From the NCBI GenBank assembly GCA_017561155.1, contig JAFZDP010000051.1, positions 1 to 35,107 of the forward strand: DNA of 35,107 bases, in the 5' to 3' direction. The translations under genes were made by a program, and so were the position numbers. This document shows, piece after piece, positions 15,246 through 24,426 of the stretch (its first letter is position 1; the number at the start of each line of letters is the position of its first letter). Source of the DNA: Bacteroidales bacterium (GTDB taxonomy: Bacteria; Bacteroidota; Bacteroidia; Bacteroidales; P3). The notes below the pieces were generated by a model. That model was given only the letters and a program-made list of their open reading frames with translations, searched no databases and was not told the origin of the DNA.

Positions 15246-17558
15246 TTATTTTTTAGTTTGTTTCTTCTTTTTGCCTTTTGATGTTGTTTTGCCAGCTTTC
15301 TTCTCTTTCTTAGAGCTTTTAGTTTTAGCTTTGGATGTTCCTTTAGTACTCTTTTTTCGTGTGTTTTTCTCTTTCTCCGGTATGTTATTTTGCAAAGCAA
15401 CATCATAATCTTCAATTTCGTCGTCGTCGATAAGTGCAAAGTCCATTTGTTTCTTTTGCATATCTACTCTCAGAACTTTGATTCTTATACTATCGCCTAA
15501 TTTGTACTGTCTGCCATAGCGTCTACCTATCACTTGGTAGTTGTCTTCGTCAAGATAGTAATAGTCGTCTTTCAAGGTGGCAAGAGAAATCATACCTTCG
15601 CATTTGTTGTCTTCTATTTCTGCGTATATTCCCCATTTGCTTACACCCGATACAAGAGCAGGAAATACTTGACCTATTTTGTCCGACAAAAATTCTGCTT
15701 GTTTGTATTTTACAGATGTACGTTCTGCTTCTGCAGCTTTTTTCTCCATAAGTGAAGAGTGCTTGCATTGTTCTTCGTAAAATTCTGCATTGGCCGACGG
15801 GGCATCGTTCAGATAATTTAGTAATAGACGATGAACCATCAAATCTGGGTAACGACGAATAGGCGAAGTGAAGTGTGTGTAAAATGGGAATCCTAAGCCA
15901 TAGTGTCCAATATTCTCGGTAGAGTAGTAGGCTTTAGACATTGTTCTTATGGCTATAGAGTCTATCATATTTTGTTCTCCTTTGCCTTCAATGTCGGTAA
16001 ACAATTTGTTGAACGAGTCGGCAAGTGTCTTTCTTGATGTCGTTTTTATTTTGTAACCTAATTTAGCCACAAACTGAACAAATGTACCTAGTTTTTCCGG
16101 GTTAGGTTCGTCGTGAACTCTATATACAAATGTTTTGGCTTTTTGTTTGCCTTTTACTTTGCCTATATATTCTGCTACATGTTTGTTGGCTAGTAGCATA
16201 AATTCTTCTATCAAAAAGTTCGCTTCCTTAGGTTCTTTGGTATATACTCCTATAGGTTTGGCATTTTCGTCGAGTATAAACTTTACTTCTTTGCTTTCAA
16301 AGTTTATAGCTCCATTGCTGTTTCTTTGGTCTCGTAGTATTGTCGCTAAACTGTTTAGTTTCAATATTTCGTCTTTTAGTTCTCCTTCGCCTGTTTCTAT
16401 TACCGATTGGGCTTCTTCGTAAGTGAAACGTCTATTTGAGTTTATTACTGTTTTTCCGAACCATCTGTCTACTACTACAGCATCGTTGTTCATTTCAAAC
16501 ACAGCAGAGAAACATAGTTTATCTTCGTTTGGTCGTAGCGAGCAAACTCCGTTGCATAGTCTTTCAGGTAGCATTGGTATGGTACGGTCTACAAGATAAA
16601 CGGATGTTCCGCGATTGAATGCTTCGTTGTCGATAGAGCCGTTTTGAATAACGTAGTGTGCCACATCGGCTATATGTACACCTATTTCGTAGTTACCATT
16701 GTCAAGTTTTTTTATAGAAAGAGCATCGTCGAAGTCTTTAGCATCGGCCGGGTCAATGGTGAAAGTTGTTGTAGATCTGAAATCTCTTCGTTTAGCAATT
16801 TCTTCGTTGGGTATTTCTACAGGTATTTTCTGTGCTGCTTTTTCAACCTCTTCCGGAAACGACAAAGGGAAGTCGAATTCTGCTAATATCGATTGCATTT
16901 CAACGTTGTTGTCTCCGGGTTTGCCAAGCACTTGTATAACTTTCCCTACGGGATTGTTTAGGTGTTTGGGCCATTCTGTCATTTCCACTAACGCTTTGTC
17001 GCCATCTTTAGCACTGTTTAGGTTTTCTATTGGGATAAAGATATCGACGGTCATGCTTTTGTTGTCGGGAATTAGAAATGCAAAATGATTTTGTAGCTTT
17101 ATTCTACCTACAAAGCGTGTCTTTGCTCGTTGTATGATTTCTACTACTTGCCCTTCTTGTTTGTGCATTTTACGAGCAGGGAATAGTAGCACTTTTACTG
17201 TGTCGCCATGTAGAGCATGACGTGTATTATTGGCCGAAATCATGATGTCTTCCATTGCATCATTGTTCGGAATTACATAGGCCTTGCCTGTTTGTTTCAT
17301 ATCGATTGTACCCACAACATAGTTTTGTGGCAACAAATCGTCGTTTATATATTTAGGGTCTATACGATATTTACCTCTGCCATCTTCTATAAGTATTTTT
17401 TCTTCGGCTAGCGTTAGGATGCTGTCGGCTATCATTTTTCTCGAGCCTTTGTCAAAGGCTCCCATTCTTGAAGCTACTTGTTTATAGTTAAGAGCATCGA
17501 ATGGCGTTTTGGCAAATATTTTTAGAAGCGATTTTATATATGAGCTTTTTTCTATCAT
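15246..17558 (-). CDS. rnr: Ribonuclease R (RNase II/RNB family)
   Basis: 770 residues; a processive 3'-5' exoribonuclease that degrades structured RNA. Order: N-terminal winged-helix region (~1-70), cold-shock domains (~75-215), RNB domain (~255-600) with the acidic cluster TIDPADAKDFDDAL (267-280) and the VHIADVAHYV and DRTIPMLPERL blocks, an S1 domain (~625-710), and a Lys/Ser/Thr-rich tail (~725-770) typical of RNase R. Both length and tail separate it from RNase II. It follows the ABC ATPase by 55 bp and is followed by the stress protein. The basic tail is highly repetitive in AAA and AAG codons. Confidence 0.95.
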   Translation of the reverse strand: MIEKSSYIKSLLKIFAKTPFDALNYKQVASRMGAFDKGSRKMIADSILTLAEEKILIEDGRGKYRIDPKYINDDLLPQNYVVGTIDMKQTGKAYVIPNNDAMEDIMISANNTRHALHGDTVKVLLFPARKMHKQEGQVVEIIQRAKTRFVGRIKLQNHFAFLIPDNKSMTVDIFIPIENLNSAKDGDKALVEMTEWPKHLNNPVGKVIQVLGKPGDNNVEMQSILAEFDFPLSFPEEVEKAAQKIPVEIPNEEIAKRRDFRSTTTFTIDPADAKDFDDALSIKKLDNGNYEIGVHIADVAHYVIQNGSIDNEAFNRGTSVYLVDRTIPMLPERLCNGVCSLRPNEDKLCFSAVFEMNNDAVVVDRWFGKTVINSNRRFTYEEAQSVIETGEGELKDEILKLNSLATILRDQRNSNGAINFESKEVKFILDENAKPIGVYTKEPKEANFLIEEFMLLANKHVAEYIGKVKGKQKAKTFVYRVHDEPNPEKLGTFVQFVAKLGYKIKTTSRKTLADSFNKLFTDIEGKGEQNMIDSIAIRTMSKAYYSTENIGHYGLGFPFYTHFTSPIRRYPDLMVHRLLLNYLNDAPSANAEFYEEQCKHSSLMEKKAAEAERTSVKYKQAEFLSDKIGQVFPALVSGVSKWGIYAEIEDNKCEGMISLATLKDDYYYLDEDNYQVIGRRYGRQYKLGDSIRIKVLRVDMQKKQMDFALIDDDEIEDYDVALQNNIPEKEKNTRKKSTKGTSKAKTKSSKKEKKAGKTTSKGKKKKQTKK

Positions 17559-17613
17559 AGTAATTCAAGTTTTCTATAGTTTTTTATATTGTGTAATTGT
17601 CCGTATTTCTTAT

Positions 17614-18375
17614 TTAGTTGTATATAATTTGTGATTGGTTGTTAATGGTTTCTATACAAGCATCAACACCAAAATAGTCTTTAATGTTTTGTGTTGTAAG
17701 TCCTTTTGTTATATCTCCACGATAAACAATATTGTGATTATGAAGAAGAAGTAGACTTTTGCAGTATCGCATAGCAATATTTAGGTCGTGGATAATAAGT
17801 AGTATGGTCTTGTTTTCGTTTATGCTAATATCTCTAAGTAGTTTTATTATTTCAAACTGGTGTGATATATCTAGGTTCGATAGTGGTTCGTCTAGTAGCA
17901 TAATGGGTGTTTGTTGGGCTAGAGCTCTTGCCAAAAGTACTCTTTGCATTTCGCCGCCACTCATTTCGGCCAGCGATGCAAATCGTAAGTGCCAAGTGTT
18001 GGTTTTCTTCATGCAGCTTTCCACTATATCCCAATCTTCTTGCGACTCGTTTTGCAAATGTTTTTGGTATGGATTTCGGCCCATAAGAACTGTTTCGAAT
18101 GCCGAGAACTCAAAGTCGATAGGGGTGTGTTGGGGAACAAAAGCAACTTGTTGTGCCAGTTTTCTAACACTATATGATTTCGAATCTTTACCATTTATAT
18201 AAATGCTATTGGCCGGTGTAGGTAAAATATTAGCTATACATTTAAGCAATGTAGTTTTGCCACAGCCATTTTGTCCCATTATGGCACAAAAATCGCCGGC
18301 TGCTATGTCAAAGCTCATGCTGTTCAGTATTGTATGTTTGCCATACGAGTATGATAGATTTTTTGCCTTTATCAT
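17614..18375 (-). CDS. FecE/BtuD-type ABC transporter ATPase
   Basis: 253 residues. Walker A GQNGCGKTT (34-42), Q-loop near 82, signature SGGEMQ (139-144), Walker B IMLLDEP (158-164) and switch His in LLIIHDLN. It belongs to the iron-siderophore/haem/cobalamin importer class by sequence and by its partner, a FecCD permease, 9 bp upstream. It would drive uptake across the inner membrane. The substrate cannot be told, because no binding protein or TonB-dependent receptor lies next to it. Confidence 0.92.
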   Translation of the reverse strand: MIKAKNLSYSYGKHTILNSMSFDIAAGDFCAIMGQNGCGKTTLLKCIANILPTPANSIYINGKDSKSYSVRKLAQQVAFVPQHTPIDFEFSAFETVLMGRNPYQKHLQNESQEDWDIVESCMKKTNTWHLRFASLAEMSGGEMQRVLLARALAQQTPIMLLDEPLSNLDISHQFEIIKLLRDISINENKTILLIIHDLNIAMRYCKSLLLLHNHNIVYRGDITKGLTTQNIKDYFGVDACIETINNQSQIIYN

Positions 18376-18384
18376 GATAGTGTT

Positions 18385-19410
18385 TTATAGTTGTTTTTTA
18401 CTTTTCCATAGTAGATATATAAACATTGGAGCCCCCACAAGTGCGGTGATGCTTCCAACCGGTAGTTCTGACGGCTGAAGAACTGTTCTGGATAATGTGT
18501 CGCACATCAGAAGGAATATTCCTCCTACAAAAATAGAGTAGGGGATAATTAGTCTGTTGTCGGCACCAACAACAAGACGTATGCAATGAGGAACGATAAG
18601 TCCTACAAAGCCTATCACTCCGCAACACGATACAGCAAAAGCCACCATAAGGGTGGTGAAAAATAGTAGGTGTTTTTTTGTGCGTTCCACATTTACACCC
18701 AAACTTTTGGCTGTTTCGCTGCCTACTAAAAGTAGGTTTAGGTCCTTGCTATAATAGATAACCACACATATTCCTATCACTACACAAGGTGCTGTTACCA
18801 ATACGTCGGTCCATGAAGCTGCAGCAAAACTTCCCATTGTCCAAAATATTATACGCTCCATTTTGTCTTGGTTCAGAACCATCAGAAACGATATTACTGC
18901 AGTTATCAAAAATGTAAAGCAAACACCTGTAAGCAGTAGGGTAGAGGTGTGCATACGATTGCCGATAGATGCTATCTTGTATATAAGCAACACTGTAAGC
19001 AGTGCTGTGGCAAGGGCTATGGCACCAATGCCGAACAATTGGCTATCCATTCCTATCAGTATGGAAATGGCAGCCCCCAACGATGCTCCCGACGATATGC
19101 CTAATATATAGGGGTCGGTAAGGGGATTGCGAAAGATAGACTGATAGGTGGCTCCACATACCGATAACGCAGCACCAACCAACAAGCACAAAACTATACG
19201 CGGAAGTCTGAGATTCCAAAAAATAGTATTTTGCATATTGGATGCCGTAGTGCTTTCGGATATGCCCAATTTCTCGGCCATCATTGTTACGATGTCTGAG
19301 AATGAAAAACTAGTCACACCGACCATTGATGATACAAATACAGCCACGAACATAAATAACGTCAAAGCAATAAGGCTTAAATATTTTGTTCGTTTTTTAT
19401 TTGTCTTCAT
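18385..19410 (-). CDS. FecCD/BtuC-family ABC permease
   Basis: 341 residues with about ten membrane segments. FecCD family marks: NLRLPRIVLCLLVGAALSVC near 65-85, YQSIFRNPLTDPYILGISSG near 90-108, and GVIGFVGLIVPHCIRLVVG near 265-283. It forms the inner-membrane channel for an iron-chelate, haem or cobalamin importer together with the ATPase just downstream. No substrate-binding protein is encoded in the window. It follows dapB after 119 bp; I see no riboswitch or clear promoter in that gap. Confidence 0.92.
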   Translation of the reverse strand: MKTNKKRTKYLSLIALTLFMFVAVFVSSMVGVTSFSFSDIVTMMAEKLGISESTTASNMQNTIFWNLRLPRIVLCLLVGAALSVCGATYQSIFRNPLTDPYILGISSGASLGAAISILIGMDSQLFGIGAIALATALLTVLLIYKIASIGNRMHTSTLLLTGVCFTFLITAVISFLMVLNQDKMERIIFWTMGSFAAASWTDVLVTAPCVVIGICVVIYYSKDLNLLLVGSETAKSLGVNVERTKKHLLFFTTLMVAFAVSCCGVIGFVGLIVPHCIRLVVGADNRLIIPYSIFVGGIFLLMCDTLSRTVLQPSELPVGSITALVGAPMFIYLLWKSKKQL

Positions 19411-19529
19411 AATGAGGTTTAGGTATGTTAGTAAAAATATTTTCCAAATAAAGTATCTTAAAGCAAATGTTTGCTCAAGAAAAAGAATAGTTATATGTTT
19501 TGCGTATCTGCACTAGGAAAGATTTGCTA

Positions 19530-20246
19530 CTACAAGTTTAGCAAATCGTCCATAGTGTAGTAGCCTTTCTTGTTTACCAAATATTCAGCAGCAATAACAG
19601 CTCCCAGAGCAAATCCTTTTCTTGATTTTGCATTGTGTCTTATCGAAATGCTGTCCAACATCGACTCGTATTTCACTTCATGAATACCTGCTACTTCGCC
19701 TTCGCGGTGAGCGTAGATAGGCAACTCTGTTGCGTTTTCAACTTCGTTTAGCGACCACTCGTCTTTGCAATCAATATGTTCGATAATATCGTTTGCCAAT
19801 GTTATAGCTGTTCCACTTGGCGCATCTAGTTTATGAACGTGGTGTGTTTCGTCTATACTTACATCGTATTCTGGATGTAGGTTCATTATCTTGGCCAACT
19901 GTTTGTTTATGCTGAACAAAATGTTTACCCCTATGCTGAAATTTGATGCTACAAAAAGGCTTTGTTCGCGTTGCAAGCAGTCGTGTACCACATTTTCAAG
20001 TTGGTCGTGCCAACCTGTTGTACCTACTACTATGGGTATATTAATGTTAAAACATTTGAAAATGTTGTCTACAACCGCATCCGGTGTAGAAAAATCTATG
20101 GCAATATCGCAGTTGCGTAACTCGTCGATATTTTCCATCCAATCATCGGAACTATCAATAATAACGGACACTTCGTGCCCTCGTTCCTCTGCAATTTCGG
20201 CAATCTCTTTTCCCATCTTGCCGTAACCAATTATTGCAATTTCCAT
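19530..20246 (-). CDS. dapB: 4-hydroxy-tetrahydrodipicolinate reductase
   Basis: 238 residues, somewhat shorter than the ~270 of enterobacterial DapB but usual for Bacteroidota. It reduces HTPA with NAD(P)H in the diaminopimelate/lysine pathway, supplying peptidoglycan. The nucleotide-binding loop is IGYGKMGKEI (6-15), which replaces the usual GAxGRMG. The substrate and catalytic block DETHHVHKLDAPSGTA has H135/H136 and K139. The segment VVGTTGW is also family-typical. No other dap gene is nearby. A -7 element lies 28 bases upstream. Confidence 0.93.
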   Translation of the reverse strand: MEIAIIGYGKMGKEIAEIAEERGHEVSVIIDSSDDWMENIDELRNCDIAIDFSTPDAVVDNIFKCFNINIPIVVGTTGWHDQLENVVHDCLQREQSLFVASNFSIGVNILFSINKQLAKIMNLHPEYDVSIDETHHVHKLDAPSGTAITLANDIIEHIDCKDEWSLNEVENATELPIYAHREGEVAGIHEVKYESMLDSISIRHNAKSRKGFALGAVIAAEYLVNKKGYYTMDDLLNL

Positions 20247-20273
20247 ATATGTGTTTTACGATGTTTCAATTTG

Positions 20274-20281
20274 CAAAGATA
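20274..20281 (-). promoter_or_regulatory. Probable -7 element of dapB
   Basis: Minus-strand TATCTTTG matches TAnnTTTG exactly; no clear -33 element. It is 28 bases before the dapB start. Confidence 0.55.
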
Positions 20282-20365
20282 CACATTATTTTTCATTGCT
20301 GAAAATGTTTTTGCAAATATTATTTTTATGTTTTTGTATTATCTTTATTTATTATGTTTTACTAT

Positions 20366-21283
20366 TTATTTGCCAAGCGAATCAAGGCTTTCTTCGGCAT
20401 ACTTTTTGGTGTCGTAGTCGCCATATTTTATTGCTTTTTTGTAGTATTTCTTGGCTTGTTTTATGTTGCCTAGTTTTGCGTATGTATCTGCGATATTTGC
20501 CAATATTATATAGTCCTTAGGGTTTACTTTTTCAGCTTTTTTCAGCCATTTAAGTGCTTGGGCTTTTTCGTCGGTTAGTTGGTATGTCACAGCCATTATA
20601 TTCAGGGTTCGAATATCGGTTGGATATAGTTCAAGCATGTGTTCGGCTATTTTTCGTAGCAGCGTTGTTTTGTGGTTGAAACTTATCGTATCGTCGTCGT
20701 ACAAAATGCTGTATATTAAAGCAGTTTCGTAGTCCAATATAGAATAAATCATCAATGTGTCATTGTCTTCCTCTACGTCAGGAAATACCCATTGAGGTTT
20801 ATTCGCTTTCTGATAATTGAGCGTTTTTACTATCTCGTTGGTATAGTCGTCCCAACGTTCCAACTGACCAAGAAAATGTATTTTACCAAATCTTAAATCA
20901 AGTCTTGTGGGAAACAATTCGATGGCTTTTGTTATGACACAAAGTCCAGAATCGGCGTATTCTTGGTTGTAAACTTGTATTTCTTGAAGATATCCAACTT
21001 CGTTCCCTGTACTGTCGTCTGTTATGACAAATTCGCTCAAAGGGTTTTCTCCTTGTTTTATTTCTATATACGATTGTTCGGACATACTTATATAATAATT
21101 GTATTCCGCAATGTATCTGTCGGGAGAGTTGTCGTTAGTTTTTCTTATTTCCTGTATCAGTAGTGTTGCAATGCTGTCGTCTTTGTTCAGTGCTTTATAA
21201 AAGCGTTCGTATATGCTTTGCGACCATCCAAATGTGGATACACTCAACAAACAGAGTGTCAAAAACCAATGCTTTGTGCTCAT
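20366..21283 (-). CDS. Secreted TPR-repeat protein
   Basis: 305 residues with a signal peptide ending FGWSQ (~1-22), so periplasmic. Tetratricopeptide repeats are clear in the C-terminal third: LNIMAVTYQLTDEKAQALKW, then IILANIADTYAKLGNIKQAK, with a final partial repeat. The middle is less regular but helical. It probably serves as a protein-protein scaffold; partner unknown. It lies 34 bp after corA, likely in the same transcript, and a new promoter follows before dapB. Confidence 0.8.
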   Translation of the reverse strand: MSTKHWFLTLCLLSVSTFGWSQSIYERFYKALNKDDSIATLLIQEIRKTNDNSPDRYIAEYNYYISMSEQSYIEIKQGENPLSEFVITDDSTGNEVGYLQEIQVYNQEYADSGLCVITKAIELFPTRLDLRFGKIHFLGQLERWDDYTNEIVKTLNYQKANKPQWVFPDVEEDNDTLMIYSILDYETALIYSILYDDDTISFNHKTTLLRKIAEHMLELYPTDIRTLNIMAVTYQLTDEKAQALKWLKKAEKVNPKDYIILANIADTYAKLGNIKQAKKYYKKAIKYGDYDTKKYAEESLDSLGK

Positions 21284-21317
21284 TATTAATAATATTAAGT
21301 TGTTTATAATATATATG

Positions 21318-22241
21318 TTATCTCAATCTGCGTTGGAAAAATACTAATAGTACTACGGTAATGGTTACCATGAGCCCCACTATACCCCAAAAGGCCCAAC
21401 CTTCGGTTTGGAATGGTAGGTTCACATTCATTCCGTACATACCTGTAACCACGGTAAGGGGGAGCATAATAGTAGAGAAATAGGTTAGCACCCTCATTAT
21501 CTCGTTGGTTTTGTTGGCCTGCAACGAGTCAAATGTTTTGGACAAACCTTCAATCAATTCGCCATAGTCTTCCACAAGGTCAAACATCTTTTGATATTTG
21601 TCCAAAATGTTACCCCAATAGTCTTCCATGTCGAATTCGTCTTGCTTAACGAACCCTTTGATACCCCCACTTTCAAATTGGTGGAATAGCCTTAGTTGGG
21701 GTTTGAATGTGGTGTTCAGCAAGATGATGTTGCGTCGGGTAATAGAGATAAGCTCGATTATTCGCTGAGCTTTTTTGTTGAAAATATCGTAGTTTATCAA
21801 GTCCACTTCGGCACCTATTCTAAGAATAAGAGTATAGGATTCGCCCATCAAACGGTCTAAAAGATGATATAAAAGTATATCAGTCGAAGAGAATAACAAT
21901 TCGTCGATGCTGCCGTCTTGTAGTTCTTCTTGACTTTGGTCGAAAAGACGTTTCACTACCCAATGCGATTTGCCAATGGTAATAATGTAATCTTTTCCCC
22001 AAAATATTTTTACCTCCTTGATACGGATAAATTTGTTTCCTTTGTCGAAGTATGGAAAATGGAGAATAAGGAAATAGTAGTCATCGTATTCGTCAATTTT
22101 TGGACGCTGGTTTGTGCCTCTACAGTCTTCAATATCTAAGGGGTGAAAGTTATACGTTTCTAACAAAAAACGATAGTCTTCTTCGTTTGGATTCGATATG
22201 TGGTGCCACTTAATACCTTTATGCTGGATAGTCTCTATCAT
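21318..22241 (-). CDS. corA: CorA-family Mg2+/divalent metal channel
   Basis: 307 residues. A long cytoplasmic N-terminal domain (alpha/beta then long helices) leads to two C-terminal membrane helices. The selectivity motif YGMN (GMN at 270-272) ends the first; the second ends in basic QRRLR, the usual cytoplasmic tail. The family forms pentameric channels for Mg2+ and sometimes Co2+ or Ni2+. Unusually for this window the start is preceded by a strong Shine-Dalgarno-like AGGAGGGG (22246-22253), 4 nt from ATG. First gene of a probable unit with the TPR protein. Confidence 0.93.
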   Translation of the reverse strand: MIETIQHKGIKWHHISNPNEEDYRFLLETYNFHPLDIEDCRGTNQRPKIDEYDDYYFLILHFPYFDKGNKFIRIKEVKIFWGKDYIITIGKSHWVVKRLFDQSQEELQDGSIDELLFSSTDILLYHLLDRLMGESYTLILRIGAEVDLINYDIFNKKAQRIIELISITRRNIILLNTTFKPQLRLFHQFESGGIKGFVKQDEFDMEDYWGNILDKYQKMFDLVEDYGELIEGLSKTFDSLQANKTNEIMRVLTYFSTIMLPLTVVTGMYGMNVNLPFQTEGWAFWGIVGLMVTITVVLLVFFQRRLR

Positions 22242-22309
22242 ACTGCCCCTCCTTTATTTTATTGTTTTTCTGTATGTCACAAGTATTCTACATTCCTTTA
22301 ATTTTTTTG

Positions 22310-22341
22310 CAAAGGTAGATTATTTTATCGAAAAATGCAAG
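22310..22341 (-). promoter_or_regulatory. Probable promoter of corA
   Basis: Minus-strand TACCTTTG (22310-22317) with CTTG (22338-22341) 20 bp upstream. Leader about 60 nt. Confidence 0.55.
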
Positions 22342-22423
22342 AATTATTTGACTTTTTTGTCTTTATAACGTCATCCGCCAATGGTTGGATAGTTATTTTC
22401 TAAAGCTGTGTGCTTGTAAAATA

Positions 22424-22868
<445 letters not shown>

Positions 22869-23011
22869 AAACTTTAAAAATTGCTTTGCAACTGATTGCA
22901 GAAATGGAAAAGACTTCTTGTGAATGTAATAGAGTTTATCTCTAAATATGCTTGGCTTTTGATTCATTCTACAAGAGTTGCTATTAATTTTTTTATTTTA
23001 TTCGAAAAAAA

Positions 23012-23043
23012 TTAGTATAAGTCAATAATTTAAAGTATCTTTG
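23012..23043 (+). promoter_or_regulatory. Probable promoter of the arginine deiminase gene
   Basis: TATCTTTG (23036-23043) is an exact -7 element; the -33 region has only TTAG (23012-23015). The leader of about 108 nt contains a stem, CAAAAG (23061-23066) with CTTTTG (23073-23078), flanked by GGC and GCC. Confidence 0.5.
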
Positions 23044-23157
23044 CAATGCAGTTTTTGTGGCAAAAGTTGATACTTTTGTCGCCTGTTTTTGTTTATAGAT
23101 TACTGAACATTAGGTAATTTGTAAGCATAAAGTATTGTAAAACGAATAAACTATTAT

Positions 23158-24405
23158 ATGAACAAAGTTCAAATAAATTCAGAAATTGGACGTCTAAATG
23201 CTGTATTGTTGCACCGTCCGGGTGTGGAAATAGAGCAAATGACTCCGGAAAATGCCTACAAGGCTTTGTATAGCGATATTCTAAATAAAGCTATAGTAGA
23301 CAAAGAATATTATTATTTTTCTACAGTGTTGTCAAAGTGGGCAAAGACCTACTATGTTTCCGATTTGTTGGAAGAAATATTGCAAGACGACTCGGTAAAG
23401 AATACTCTTGTAGACCAATCGTGCCAGATAGAAGGTTGCGACTATTTGAGAGAAGAGTTGCAAAGCCATACTCCTAAGCAGTTGGCAAAAGAACTTATAG
23501 AAGGTTTTGCTTACCGCGAAGGTGTCGACCCTGAAAAATATCGCGAAGATAGATTTGTGTTGAAGCCTTTGTACAATTTGTTTTTTACTCGCGATGCATC
23601 TTCGTCGGTATACAACAGAGTGCTTATCCACAATATGGCAACCGATGTTCGCGAACGTGAGATATTGTTGTACAATGCAATATTTACCAATTATTTTGGT
23701 TGCGAAACATTGAATACTCGAAGCTACAGCCCCGATGCTCAAACAGAAGGCGGCGATGTGCTTATAGCTCGCGAAGATACATTGTTTATCGGCAATGGCG
23801 GCCGTACCAACGAAAAGGGAATAAAATATTTGGCAGAAACTTTTGCCAAAGAACGTAGCAAATTCAATATATTGGTACAAGAACTACCACAAAAACCTGA
23901 ATCGTTTATACATTTGGATATGGTGTTTACCTTTTTAGGTACACATCAATGTATGGCCTACGAACCACTTATACTAAAAAATCCTTATTATTCGCAATAC
24001 AAAACCACACATATTGCAATAGATAATGGCAAGATTACCTACCACGAAAAAGACAATTTCATGAGAGGTGTAGCCGATCTAGGTTTCGATTTGGAACCGG
24101 TGTTTTGTGGTGGTACCGACTACTGGACACAACAACGCGAACAATGGCATAGTGGTGCCAACTTCTTTGCTTTGGGCGAAGGTAAGGTGATAGGTTACCA
24201 ACGAAACACTAATACCATCAATGCTTTAGACAAAGCAGGATTTGCAGTATTGCCTGCCGCTGATGTATGTAGTGGAAAATTAAGCATGGACGACTACGAA
24301 AAGTTTGTAGTTACTTTCGAAGCTTCGGAGTTGCCACGCGGTGGTGGTGGTGCCAGATGTATGACAATGCCTATAAACAGAAACGAAGTAGATTGGAATA
24401 AATAA
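23158..24405 (+). CDS. arcA: Arginine deiminase
   Basis: 415 residues, hydrolysing L-arginine to citrulline and ammonia. Guanidino-group-modifying fold with family motifs: start segment EIGRLNAVLLHRPGVEIEQM, FTRDASS (~142-148), GGDVL near 200, HLDMVFTFLG near 258, and the terminal GGGGARCMTMP with nucleophile C401. Length fits ArcA (about 400-420). The usual partners arcB (ornithine carbamoyltransferase), arcC (carbamate kinase) and the antiporter arcD are not next to it. The downstream gene is a DUF2723 membrane protein 21 bp away, so they are probably co-transcribed, an unexpected pairing. Confidence 0.94.
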   Translation: MNKVQINSEIGRLNAVLLHRPGVEIEQMTPENAYKALYSDILNKAIVDKEYYYFSTVLSKWAKTYYVSDLLEEILQDDSVKNTLVDQSCQIEGCDYLREELQSHTPKQLAKELIEGFAYREGVDPEKYREDRFVLKPLYNLFFTRDASSSVYNRVLIHNMATDVREREILLYNAIFTNYFGCETLNTRSYSPDAQTEGGDVLIAREDTLFIGNGGRTNEKGIKYLAETFAKERSKFNILVQELPQKPESFIHLDMVFTFLGTHQCMAYEPLILKNPYYSQYKTTHIAIDNGKITYHEKDNFMRGVADLGFDLEPVFCGGTDYWTQQREQWHSGANFFALGEGKVIGYQRNTNTINALDKAGFAVLPAADVCSGKLSMDDYEKFVVTFEASELPRGGGGARCMTMPINRNEVDWNK

Positions 24406-24426
24406 AACATAAAATAATAATACACA

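Noticed and set aside
19411-19529. Cobalamin riboswitch before the FecCD permease
   Set aside because: The 119-bp gap is too short and shows no B12-box-like sequence.
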